DNA of 32,704 bases, taken from contig CAZLCC010000002.1 in NCBI GenBank assembly GCA_964558365.1, forward strand, positions 1-32,704, read 5' to 3'. Positions 7,887 through 13,990 of this stretch are shown one piece after another. Under the pieces are notes generated by a model. That model saw only the letters and a list, made by a program, of their open reading frames with translations, was not told the origin of the DNA and searched no databases. How positions within the stretch are numbered: the first letter of the stretch is position 1; each line of letters starts with the position of its first letter. Source of the DNA: CAZLCC01 sp964558365. GTDB lineage: Bacteria > Patescibacteriota > Saccharimonadia > Saccharimonadales > Saccharimonadaceae. Both the position numbers and the translations under genes were made by a program.

Positions 7887-8741
7887 TTATTTTATTGCCC
7901 ACTGGTTTGCGCCAAGTGCTCGAATGACGCCTTTTATCTCTAGCATAGAAAGCGTTTGATTAAACTCGCTGGCGTTTAGGTTGCTTTTTATAAGTAGCTC
8001 ATCGCCATCGCGAATACCTTGTTTTAGTAAATCTAAAATAGTCTGTTCCGTTGGAGTGTCGCCTAATAGCTGAACTTGCTCTTTTTTAAGCTGCGGCTTT
8101 AAGATTTGTAGCACATCATCTGCGCTCGTAATTGGTTGTGCACCTTGTTTAATAAGCGCGTTGCAGCCAGCGCTTAGCGGGCTTGTAATATTTCCGGGAA
8201 CGGCAAAGACGTCTTTTCCTTGCTCTAGTGCATGATTAACAGTGCTTAGCGTGCCACTTCGCTCGGCAGCTTCAACCACAATAACGGCGTCGGCTAGCCC
8301 GCTTACAATGCGATTTCTAGCTAAAAATTGATGAGGAAGCGGCGGTGTGCCGGGTTCATATTCGCTGATTAATGCCCCACCACTTTGTAGGATCTCTCGT
8401 GCTAAATTGGTATGGCTTGTGGGATATGGTTTATCTACTCCGTTTGCTAGCACGGCGAGAGTGATACCTTTTGCTTCAAGAGCAGCTCTATGGGCGATAC
8501 TATCTATTCCAAGCGCAAGACCGCTAATAATAATGATGCCGTGTTTCGCCAGATCATATGCTAGCTTATGTGCGACTTCTTTACCATATGCCGTTGGCTT
8601 TCGTGTACCCACAATTGCTACTGTCTCCACTCTGTTTTCTGGCAATCTGCCAATAAAATGTAACTTTTTAGGTGGTTTAGCAATAGAACTTACTATCTGT
8701 AAGTAATTTCGTTTCTCTGGTGGTATTGTATTGATTTTCAT
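7887..8741 (-). CDS. dprA: DNA-processing protein DprA/Smf
   Basis: 284 aa from the ATG at 8741, preferred over an in-frame TTG at 8768 because the latter sits inside the promoter elements. DprA loads RecA on incoming single-stranded DNA in natural transformation. The Rossmann-like core shows VAIVGTRKPTAYG, IIISGLALGIDSIAHRAAL, ISEYEPGTPPLPHQFLARNRI, AERSGTLSTVNHALEQG and VFAVPGNI, all family hallmarks. A C-terminal winged helix (about 225-284, ending GANQWAIK) is present; the N-terminal SAM-like domain is short or absent. Saccharibacteria depend on salvage and are known to take up DNA, so retention of dprA fits. The promoter of the neighbouring ncRNA (8762-8790) is divergent from this start. 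Confidence 0.95.
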   Translation of the reverse strand: MKINTIPPEKRNYLQIVSSIAKPPKKLHFIGRLPENRVETVAIVGTRKPTAYGKEVAHKLAYDLAKHGIIIISGLALGIDSIAHRAALEAKGITLAVLANGVDKPYPTSHTNLAREILQSGGALISEYEPGTPPLPHQFLARNRIVSGLADAVIVVEAAERSGTLSTVNHALEQGKDVFAVPGNITSPLSAGCNALIKQGAQPITSADDVLQILKPQLKKEQVQLLGDTPTEQTILDLLKQGIRDGDELLIKSNLNASEFNQTLSMLEIKGVIRALGANQWAIK

Positions 8742-8761
8742 TGGAATTGTTTCAAAAAGTA

Positions 8762-8790
8762 TTGACAATAAGTATATTGAGTGTTAGTAT
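8762..8790 (+). promoter_or_regulatory. Consensus promoter of the ncRNA gene
   Basis: TTGACA (8762-8767), exactly 17 bp, TAGTAT (8785-8790). Predicted start near 8797, reading away from dprA into the structured, terminator-ended stretch. Confidence 0.75.
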
Positions 8791-8796
8791 GGTTGA

Positions 8797-9052
8797 CGGT
8801 TGGTTGTTACTATGTAATGACCAAACGCACCTTATACCCCCTATTCTAACTTATGTTAGAGTGCGTGCAATGCTTGTGTATGAGTTTACTACCCTCCACT
8901 CTTCACTATTTTATGCCTTGCGCGCATACTAACCCCTTTAACCGGCGGACCTCTTAATTGTGTGAGGTGGGTCACGCTAATACCCTTATAGGGTGGGTTA
9001 AAGGGTAAGATGGCGCCTGAGCGATGCCCACCCTTGCTCAGGCGCTTTTTTG
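8797..9052 (+). ncRNA. Candidate structured non-coding RNA, ~256 nt, class not recognised
   Basis: A transcription unit with a consensus promoter and a strong terminator but no credible protein. Helices visible in order: CGGTTGG/CCAAACG (8797-8803, 8821-8827, one mismatch) capped by TTAC/GTAA; CGCAC/GTGCG (8826-8830, 8861-8865) enclosing TCTAAC-TTAT-GTTAGA; a perfect 10-bp helix CCCTTTAACC/GGTTAAAGGG (8934-8943, 8996-9005) enclosing hairpins ACCTC/GAGGT (8949-8953, 8964-8968) and ACCC/GGGT (8982-8985, 8991-8994); then the terminator. The terminator loop CCCACCC (9027-9033) is complementary to GGGTGGG (8991-8997), so a pseudoknot or alternative fold is possible. I saw no signatures of tmRNA, SRP RNA or RNase P RNA. 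The downstream operon has its own promoter, so this is more likely a stand-alone RNA than a leader. Confidence 0.7.
9013..9051 (+). terminator. Strong rho-independent terminator of the ncRNA
   Basis: Perfect 10-bp GC-rich stem GCGCCTGAGC (9013-9022) with GCTCAGGCGC (9036-9045), followed by six T. The 13-nt loop contains CCCACCC, complementary to upstream GGGTGGG. Confidence 0.9.
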
Positions 9053-9065
9053 ATTGTTTTATATA

Positions 9066-9094
9066 TTGACAAAATAGTAATTATAATATATAAT
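9066..9094 (+). promoter_or_regulatory. Perfect-consensus promoter of the small membrane-protein operon
   Basis: TTGACA (9066-9071), 17 bp, TATAAT (9089-9094). The leader starts near 9101 and contains TTAGGTA/TACCTAA (9105-9111 with 9127-9133), a 7-bp stem whose 3' arm abuts the SD AAGGAAG just before the ATG at 9144. Confidence 0.85.
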
Positions 9095-9143
9095 TAAATT
9101 ATGCTTAGGTAATAACGCTTAAGCTGTACCTAAAGGAAGTACT

Positions 9144-9461
9144 ATGTCGTTTATCGGCTTTGTCTTGGCTGTTCTGGTTGTTGTGACGCTGCTTGCTGCG
9201 GTGATCAGCTTTGTCGCAACATCGGGAAGGTTCGCCTCTCCAGTTATGGGACTGAGGAACCTTTCTCTGAGCTTCGTGTTTTCCGGAGTCTTGGTGTATG
9301 TTTTGCGCCAAGAAAACAGCGTTGACTATCTTGCCAAACAAGATGGGGTGTCTTGGGGTAACCTTCCCGAGGCTGCCTATTTGGCGCCACTGCTTACTGG
9401 CATCGTCTTGATGGCAATCAGTGGTGCAGTCGCCTTGGCAAGAGCAAGGAAGGATACCTGA
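9144..9461 (+). CDS. Small membrane protein, 105 aa, unknown function
   Basis: Not recognised. SD AAGGAAG ends about 5 nt before the ATG. Three hydrophobic segments are seen at about residues 4-26, 37-55 and 78-100, with a polar loop (RQENSVDYLAKQDGVSWGN) between the second and third and a basic C-terminus (ARARKDT). There is no signal-peptide cleavage motif, so it is likely an integral inner-membrane protein. Base composition is visibly richer in G and C than the flanking pth and dprA genes. Its stop overlaps the start of the next gene (TGATG), implying translational coupling and perhaps a two-subunit membrane complex. A small transporter, holin-like or accessory membrane protein are all conceivable; nothing in the sequence decides. 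Confidence 0.8.
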   Translation: MSFIGFVLAVLVVVTLLAAVISFVATSGRFASPVMGLRNLSLSFVFSGVLVYVLRQENSVDYLAKQDGVSWGNLPEAAYLAPLLTGIVLMAISGAVALARARKDT

Positions 9462-9712
9462 TGGACTTCAGCTGGATGGTTCCAACAGTCATCGCCGCTG
9501 GGGCGCTGGGTATTTCTCTTGAGAAGAAGACTCCGTTTTGGGGTCGAGCTCTCGCCGGGATTGTTAGCGTCGGATTTGCCTATGCGGCAATTCAGTCGCT
9601 TGCGACTCCCGATGCCTGGGTTTCGTGGCTAGGAATTATTCTGGCTGTCGGAATTATGCTCTGGTGGCGCCGGGATCGACCAGGCTCGTCTGATGATGAA
9701 GGCGACGAGTAA
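9461..9712 (+). CDS. Small membrane protein, 83 aa, coupled to the preceding gene
   Basis: Not recognised. The ATG shares its A with the TGA of the 105-aa gene, so the two are almost certainly co-translated. Hydrophobic stretches lie at about residues 5-20 (interrupted by glycines), 29-47 (RALAGIVSVGFAYAAIQSL) and 53-69 (VSWLGIILAVGIMLWW), then WRRDRP and an acidic tail (SSDDEGDE). The positive-then-acidic C-terminus probably lies in the cytoplasm. It has the same GC-rich codon style as its partner. It is followed within 4 nt by the hairpin RNA element at 9716-9787. Function unknown. Confidence 0.78.
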   Translation: MDFSWMVPTVIAAGALGISLEKKTPFWGRALAGIVSVGFAYAAIQSLATPDAWVSWLGIILAVGIMLWWRRDRPGSSDDEGDE

Positions 9713-9715
9713 AAA

Positions 9716-9787
9716 ACAACAGGGGTCTGGGGACGATGACTTCCGTGCTTTTAAGCACGATGTATCATCCGTCTCCGGCCCCTTTCA
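9716..9787 (+). ncRNA. Hairpin RNA element, copy 1 (3' of small membrane operon)
   Basis: Begins ACAACAGGGGTC and folds as GGGGTC/GGCCCC (9722-9727, 9777-9782), then GGGGACGATGA with TCATCCGTCTCC (9729-9739, 9765-9776, one bulge), an internal loop, and the apical hairpin CGTGC/GCACG (9744-9748, 9755-9759). A second copy with compatible base changes is at 10760-10826. On the minus strand the helix is followed by TGTTGTTTTTT, so in this copy it could also terminate pth transcription. Confidence 0.65.
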
Positions 9788-9792
9788 ACTTT

Positions 9793-10353
9793 TTAAACCT
9801 TAAAGCTTGTTGCTTCTAAACTATTATTTAAAAAATTACTAATCAAATTTAATACCTCTGGGTTAATAGTTTTTTCAATAATACTTACTTCATTTTTACT
9901 GAACCTGCTGAGTACAAAATCAGCGTCATCCATTTTTTCTTGCAGCTCATTCCAAATACCAATACGAATACGCCAATAATCTGTACCAATGTGCGCTGAA
10001 ATGCTTTTTATACCGTTATTCCCTGCGTCGCTGCCGCCTTTGCGCGTTCGAAGCGTGCCAAATGGCAACGCAAGTTCGTCGTGAATAACCAAAATATCTT
10101 CGTTTTTAGCTTTATAAAAACCTTTTACAGCATGAACAGCTTCACCACTATTGTTATAAAACGTTTGCGGCATAACAAGTAAAGTCTTCTCTTCTTCACC
10201 GTTATATTCGGCGCATATAGCTTTAAACTTAGTTTTTTCTTGCCATTTTAGATTGTGCTTTTCTGCAAAATCATTAAGCATTGAAAAGCCAAGATTATGA
10301 CGTGTTTTTTCATAATTCTCACCAACATTGCCAAGTCCAACAACTAATTTCAT
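9793..10353 (-). CDS. pth: Peptidyl-tRNA hydrolase
   Basis: 186 aa. Releases peptides from prematurely dropped peptidyl-tRNA. Family motifs: VVGLGNVGENYEKTRHNLGF (Asn9, catalytic His19), MPQTFYNNSGEAV (Asn67) and IHDELALPFG (Asp92, which orients the catalytic His). One key position differs: the usual GGHNG loop reads AGNNG, so the residue equivalent to E. coli His113 is Asn112 while the following Asn is kept. Length is normal. The minus-strand -10 TATACT (10368-10363) lies only 9 nt before the ATG and there is no SD, so the mRNA is probably leaderless. It lies between two plus-strand small-gene units and converges with the first. Confidence 0.95.
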   Translation of the reverse strand: MKLVVGLGNVGENYEKTRHNLGFSMLNDFAEKHNLKWQEKTKFKAICAEYNGEEEKTLLVMPQTFYNNSGEAVHAVKGFYKAKNEDILVIHDELALPFGTLRTRKGGSDAGNNGIKSISAHIGTDYWRIRIGIWNELQEKMDDADFVLSRFSKNEVSIIEKTINPEVLNLISNFLNNSLEATSFKV

Positions 10354-10362
10354 CTTAAGAAC

Positions 10363-10368
10363 AGTATA
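10363..10368 (-). promoter_or_regulatory. -10 box of pth (leaderless)
   Basis: TATACT with 9 nt to the ATG at 10353; predicted leader 0-3 nt and no SD. Confidence 0.55.
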
Positions 10369-10373
10369 AACTA

Positions 10374-10401
10374 TTGAATATTAATATAATTATGATATAA
10401 T
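10374..10401 (+). promoter_or_regulatory. Promoter of the 103-aa membrane-protein gene
   Basis: TTGAAT (10374-10379), 16 bp, TATAAT (10396-10401), with a TGa extension before the -10. The leader is about 35 nt with GAGGCGG before the ATG at 10444. Back-to-back with the pth -10. Confidence 0.7.
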
Positions 10402-10443
10402 AAATAAGTAGTACCTTTTCAAACTCTAAACTCGAGGCGGCTT

Positions 10444-10755
10444 ATGGCGTTTTTTTATGTACTTGCTGTTATCGTGGGGGTCGCTATAGTGCAAACGGCC
10501 TTTGTGCGTTGGATAACTCGGAAGGTGGCAAGGCGTCGCTGGGCCGGCGTTGCTCCACAGGCTCCAAAGACTGGACAGATGCTCATCTTCGCTTTAGCCA
10601 ATCTGGTGTCGCTCATTATTGCGGATAGTTTACTCGGAATGCTGAGCTGTATCACCATAGCAATCTTTGTAAGTTTGCTGATGTGGCTTGAGCTGTACTA
10701 CTTAGATGTACAGCACATCAGACAGACGGGCGTGTCTTTTTGGAGGATTTTGTAA
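10444..10755 (+). CDS. Small membrane protein, 103 aa, unknown function
   Basis: Not recognised. SD-like GAGGCGG ends 5-6 nt before the ATG. Hydrophobic helix at residues 2-20, then a strongly basic patch (RWITRKVARRRW), a short polar linker with PQAPKTGQ, then a long hydrophobic stretch (about 46-88) that can form two helices, and a polar C-terminus. The basic patch predicts its loop is cytoplasmic. Composition is more GC-rich than neighbours and resembles the 9144-9712 pair, although I see no clear sequence homology between the proteins. It shares with that pair the plus-strand position inside a minus-strand housekeeping region, its own promoter, and a copy of the same hairpin RNA right after the stop. 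Confidence 0.78.
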   Translation: MAFFYVLAVIVGVAIVQTAFVRWITRKVARRRWAGVAPQAPKTGQMLIFALANLVSLIIADSLLGMLSCITIAIFVSLLMWLELYYLDVQHIRQTGVSFWRIL

Positions 10756-10759
10756 TACT

Positions 10760-10826
10760 ACAACAGGGGTCGAGGAGGATGATTTCCGTGCTTTTTGGCA
10801 TGATGTATCATCCGCCCTCGGCCTCT
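10760..10826 (+). ncRNA. Hairpin RNA element, copy 2 (3' of 103-aa gene)
   Basis: Begins ACAACAGGGGTC as in copy 1. Helix GGGGTC/GGCCTC (10766-10771, 10820-10825) continues as GAGG/CCTC (10772-10775, 10816-10819), then GGATGAT/ATCATCC (10777-10783, 10807-10813), and the apical CGTGC/GCATG (10787-10791, 10798-10802). Compared with copy 1, one G-C pair became A-T (9730/9775 versus 10773/10818), and other single changes leave G-U pairs, so the structure is better conserved than the sequence. No T-run follows on either strand. Confidence 0.65.
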
Positions 10827-10833
10827 TCAGCTT

Positions 10834-11208
10834 CTAATATTTTCCGCTGAGTCTTTGCTTGGCGGTTTTTAATTTTTGGCGATGCCTCTTTACTATTTCA
10901 GGTTCTTTTTTAAAGAAACTTTTCTTTTTACTCGCTTTTTTATCAAGCTCTTGCTCTCTTTTTATTTCCTCTGGTGTTTTTTGTGGTTTGCTTGACTTTT
11001 GAGTTTTTGGTGTTGTTTTATATGATTTTGATTTTTTACTTCCTTCTAGCAATATGTCACGCGCTTTTAAAAGCTTTTGAAACTCTTTAGCGGCTTCTGG
11101 TGATTTATTTCTATCTGGGTGAACTTCTCTTGCTTTTTTGCGAAACGCCTTTAAAATTTCGGCTTTGTTTGCTTCAATATCAACCCCGAGAACTCTATAT
11201 GGATTCAT
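10834..11208 (-). CDS. J-domain (DnaJ-like) protein
   Basis: 124 aa. Residues 1-55 form a J domain: NPYRVLGVDIEANKAEILKA, then HPD at 30-32 in REVHPDRNKS, the tripeptide that stimulates the ATPase of DnaK. The usual Gly/Phe region, zinc domain and client-binding C-terminal domains are all missing. Instead there is a Lys/Ser-rich basic tail (about 57-124), so this is a type III (J-only) co-chaperone, possibly recruiting DnaK to nucleic acid or ribosomes (inference). It starts 5 nt after the stop of der with AGAGG close to the ATG, so the two are co-transcribed. It converges with the 103-aa gene and the hairpin element. Confidence 0.88.
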   Translation of the reverse strand: MNPYRVLGVDIEANKAEILKAFRKKAREVHPDRNKSPEAAKEFQKLLKARDILLEGSKKSKSYKTTPKTQKSSKPQKTPEEIKREQELDKKASKKKSFFKKEPEIVKRHRQKLKTAKQRLSGKY

Positions 11209-11213
11209 AGCCT

Positions 11214-12545
11214 CTAATCTTTATGTTTTAGCTGCTTGTCGTCTCTGAAACTAAACATAATTGGCGTACCGCTAAAATCGTATTCTTCGCGCAGATTTCG
11301 CTCAAGATAACGCTTATAACTCCAATGTAGAAATTTTAAATCTGAGCCAAATAACACAAACCATGGCGGCGAAACATCTGTCTGCACAAGATAGCGAAGC
11401 TTTGGGTGGGTATTTTTGAGCCCTGCTGGCGGATGCTTCATTAAACAGCGCTGCAGCACCTTATTCAGCTGACTTGTCTTCAGTTTTGTTTTGCGCCTTT
11501 CATAAATTTGCAAAGCAATATCAAAGAGTTTTGTGACGTTTTGTCCAGTTTCAGAGCTGGTAAAAATGAGCGGAGCCCACGGCACGAACGTAAAGGTGCC
11601 TGCAATTTGCGGCGCTAAAGCATCGCGCGTAAAAGCATCTTTTCCTTCGACGCTATCCCATTTGCTGACTACTAAAACCAGGCCTTTGCCTGCTTCTTTG
11701 ATCATGCCGGCAAGCTTTTGGTCGAGCTGAGTATTAAGCTCGTTAACATCCATAAGCAAAAAGCACACGTCTGAGCTCTCAATAGCCTGCAGGGTACGTA
11801 GAACGCTAAATTTCTCTATCCCTACTTCAATCTTGCCACTACGGCGCATACCGGCCGTATCAAGTAGCTGGATTTCTTGCTTTTTGTATTTGACAGCGAC
11901 ATGATTTACATCTCTGGTTGTTCCTGCAACGTTAGCCACAATCGCCTGTTGTTTGCCGGCTAGTGTGTTAAATAAGCGACTTTTGCCGACGTTCGGCCGT
12001 CCAATAAGGGCAATTTTTAAAACGTCATCGGATTCTTTTTCTATTTGTGCTGGAATGTGCGCGGTAATTTTTTCAAGCAATTGCTTGATGCCTTTGCTGT
12101 GTTCTGCGCTTGTGCGCACGATGGTTTTTATGCCTAGTCGCTTAAATTCTTCATTTTCAAGACTGCCTTTTAAATCTGTTTTATTCACTGCAAGAATAAC
12201 TGGCTTTTTACTTTTAAGCGCCTTTTTGGCAACATAACGATCTTTGTCGCTAATATGGTTTGTGCTATCAACTGTTACCAAAATAACGTCGGCGGCGTCG
12301 GCGGCTTCGGTGATTTGCTCTTGAATAGTGGCTTCAAACTCGTCGTTTGGATCTTTAAGGCCTGCGGTATCAACTAGCCAAAAGTTATGGTCGTTAAAGT
12401 TTACTTTGCCTAAAACGCTGTCTCGGGTTGTGCCTGCTTCTCTGGCAACGATTGCCTGTTGAGAGCGTACTAAACGGTTAAAAAGCGAACTTTTTCCAAC
12501 GTTCGCTTGACCAATAATCGCCACTGTTGGCAGTTTTTTACTCAT
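11214..12545 (-). CDS. der: Ribosome-assembly GTPase Der (EngA)
   Basis: 443 aa from the second Met. Two tandem G domains: G1 GQANVGKS (near residue 10) with DTAGL and NKTD, and a second G1 GRPNVGKS with DTAGM and SKWD. A C-terminal KH-like domain follows (FLHWSYKRYLERNLREEYDF, then GTPIMFSFRD). It acts in 50S subunit maturation. The start at MSKKLP (12545) is chosen over an ATG 6 nt upstream, because an extended -10 TGtTAAAAT (12562-12554) ends 8 nt before it, placing the transcription start at or next to that ATG; no SD is present. The first P-loop has QA in place of the common RP, which is tolerated. It leads directly into the J-domain gene. Confidence 0.96.
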   Translation of the reverse strand: MSKKLPTVAIIGQANVGKSSLFNRLVRSQQAIVAREAGTTRDSVLGKVNFNDHNFWLVDTAGLKDPNDEFEATIQEQITEAADAADVILVTVDSTNHISDKDRYVAKKALKSKKPVILAVNKTDLKGSLENEEFKRLGIKTIVRTSAEHSKGIKQLLEKITAHIPAQIEKESDDVLKIALIGRPNVGKSRLFNTLAGKQQAIVANVAGTTRDVNHVAVKYKKQEIQLLDTAGMRRSGKIEVGIEKFSVLRTLQAIESSDVCFLLMDVNELNTQLDQKLAGMIKEAGKGLVLVVSKWDSVEGKDAFTRDALAPQIAGTFTFVPWAPLIFTSSETGQNVTKLFDIALQIYERRKTKLKTSQLNKVLQRCLMKHPPAGLKNTHPKLRYLVQTDVSPPWFVLFGSDLKFLHWSYKRYLERNLREEYDFSGTPIMFSFRDDKQLKHKD

Positions 12546-12553
12546 CAGCATTC

Positions 12554-12562
12554 ATTTTAACA
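12554..12562 (-). promoter_or_regulatory. Extended -10 of der (leaderless)
   Basis: TGtTAAAAT with 8 nt to the ATG at 12545. No SD. Confidence 0.6.
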
Positions 12563-12573
12563 GATATGAAATA

Positions 12574-12606
12574 AAATAGCACCCCTGTTATGAAAGAATG
12601 CTATTT
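12574..12606 (-). terminator. Possible terminator after the 185-aa gene
   Basis: Stem AAATAGCA/TGCTATTT (12574-12581 with 12599-12606) with a 17-nt loop, followed on the minus strand by TTATTTC. It lies about 95 nt beyond the stop at 12700. AT-rich and weak. Confidence 0.4.
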
Positions 12607-12699
12607 CGCTGAATGCTCCAGTTACTTTTAACTTGGTGTGTTGTTGAGTGTTGCATCAAAAAGATTTGGGTCTTTACTGCAAACCCTAACAAGGTCTTT

Positions 12700-13257
12700 C
12701 TATACTTTTGCAAGAGTCTCATTTTTGTGTGCTGGACAGCCCGATTGTAGTGATAGTTCGGTGGGATATCCACGAGCGGCCGCCTCCCGTATTGCTTTCT
12801 CGCGCACTGCAGTCCAGTTGATAATCTTGAGCTTATAGCCGAACAGCCTATAGTGCTCCAGCTGTTCCTTCGAAATGCCACTAGGATAGGTCATGAGACC
12901 TAACTCTTTTTCTGCCGCTGATGCAACCGCATTGCCATGAACTGCAATCATTCCTAAATTTTGAATAGTCTCAGGGTGTCTAGCAACGATCTCTAGCCCC
13001 TGCTTTGTCATATTATTTTCGGCAGATTTTACTGCAACGACATAAAGAAAGTTGTTAATTACCCTGAGACCGTGCTCTACTCCACCGAATCGTAATTCTT
13101 CTGGGCTTTTCTTTGATATACTGTGAAAAAATCTCTCTGCGGCTTCTCCGTAGCAATTTTGAGTGCCAGGTTGGGTTTCATATTTAATAGTTTGTGGCCA
13201 ATTTTCTGCAGTTTCTTCGGCTACTTTTTCAAATTCTGTAAATACTTCCTTTGACAT
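12700..13257 (-). CDS. Conserved-looking hypothetical protein, 185 aa
   Basis: Not recognised. Soluble, with no membrane segment or signal peptide; mostly helical and acidic in its first 30 residues. Notable spots are RFGGVEHGLRVINNFLYVVAVKS near the middle, GMIAVHGNAVASAAEKELGL, and the C-terminal QSGCPAHKNETL with one Cys next to a His. Two cysteines (CYGE and GCPAH) could bind metal or form a disulfide, but no known motif fits. Start ATG 13257 with a TAAAAT -10 (13271-13266) 8 nt upstream and no SD. It lies alone between the pseudouridine synthase and der on the same strand. A paralogue-free accessory gene is possible. Confidence 0.75.
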   Translation of the reverse strand: MSKEVFTEFEKVAEETAENWPQTIKYETQPGTQNCYGEAAERFFHSISKKSPEELRFGGVEHGLRVINNFLYVVAVKSAENNMTKQGLEIVARHPETIQNLGMIAVHGNAVASAAEKELGLMTYPSGISKEQLEHYRLFGYKLKIINWTAVREKAIREAAARGYPTELSLQSGCPAHKNETLAKV

Positions 13258-13265
13258 AATTGCTT

Positions 13266-13273
13266 ATTTTACA
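13266..13273 (-). promoter_or_regulatory. -10 of the 185-aa gene (leaderless)
   Basis: TG directly followed by TAAAAT on the minus strand, 8 nt before the ATG at 13257. No SD. Confidence 0.5.
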
Positions 13274-13282
13274 ATGAATATA

Positions 13283-13972
13283 TTACTTTTGCAATGTAGA
13301 GTATTCGCCCGATTTCAGGCTTTTTGCAGCAAGAGAATAGTTTCCGAAAGTAGTGCGGTGTAACTTTTTCACTTTATATCCTAGCGCTTCAAATGTACGT
13401 CGGATTTGACGATTACGGCCTTCGTGCATGCTAACCTGCCACTCTCCTCGATTTTCATCTGAAAGACGCGAAAGATTGAGTTGGCTTTTGCCGTCCTCAA
13501 GCTCAATACCATGGTTGTGTATCATTTGTTGATGGAGCGGCTCAAGCTCTTTATCGAGCATAATTTCATATGTTTTAGTTTTGTGAAAGCTAGGGTGTGT
13601 CATTTGATGTGCGAAATCGCCATCATTGGTGAGTAGCAAAAGCCCAGAACTATCTTTATCGAGCCGACCAACGGGCTTTAAATGGTGGAGTTTACCTGGC
13701 AATAGTTCATAAATTGTTGGTGTTTCGCCTTGCCTTTTGCGTGAGCAGACGTAGCCTACCGGTTTATTGAGAGCGATATATTGAAGTTCTTGCGAGCTAG
13801 TAATCTGCTTACCACTCACGGTGATTGCATCCTGCTCGCCTACCCTTTCTCCTAAGTTGGCAAAATTGCCATTCACTAAAACCTCACCTGAATCGATGAG
13901 GCCGTCAGCCTCTCGGCGACTTATGCCAAGCTGCAAAGCAAGGTGTTTATTTAAGCGAGTTTTTTCTGCCAC
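13283..13972 (-). CDS. RsuA/RluB-family 16S/23S rRNA pseudouridine synthase
   Basis: 229 aa. An N-terminal S4 RNA-binding domain (residues 3-50, TRLNKHLALQLGISRREADGLI) precedes the synthase domain. The catalytic aspartate is Asp105 in GRLDKDSSGLLLLTNDG, and the RsuA/RluB/RluE signatures KTKTYEIMLDKEL and MHEGRNRQIRRTFEALG are clear. It isomerises a uridine in rRNA; whether it is RsuA (16S) or RluB/E/F (23S) cannot be decided here, though the overall length and S4 domain suit RsuA or RluB. It starts at GTG (13972); TATACT (13988-13983) is 10 nt upstream and no SD is seen, so it looks like a leaderless GTG-started message. The -10 overlaps the end of the response-regulator gene (stop 13991). 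Confidence 0.92.
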   Translation of the reverse strand: MAEKTRLNKHLALQLGISRREADGLIDSGEVLVNGNFANLGERVGEQDAITVSGKQITSSQELQYIALNKPVGYVCSRKRQGETPTIYELLPGKLHHLKPVGRLDKDSSGLLLLTNDGDFAHQMTHPSFHKTKTYEIMLDKELEPLHQQMIHNHGIELEDGKSQLNLSRLSDENRGEWQVSMHEGRNRQIRRTFEALGYKVKKLHRTTFGNYSLAAKSLKSGEYSTLQK

Positions 13973-13982
13973 AATACGTTCT

Positions 13983-13988
13983 AGTATA
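13983..13988 (-). promoter_or_regulatory. -10 of the pseudouridine synthase gene
   Basis: TATACT, 10 nt before the GTG start at 13972. Confidence 0.5.
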
Positions 13989-13990
13989 GA

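Noticed and set aside
8790..8932. A 47-codon frame (MVDGWLLLCNDQ...) inside the ncRNA unit
   Set aside because: Its ATG overlaps the -10 box, so it would lie upstream of the transcription start, has no SD, and the same bases form strong RNA helices.
8797..9052. tmRNA, SRP RNA or RNase P RNA
   Set aside because: No tRNA-like ends with CCA, no GGAAG/GGUCAGG SRP loop, no GAGGAAAGTCC P4 motif.
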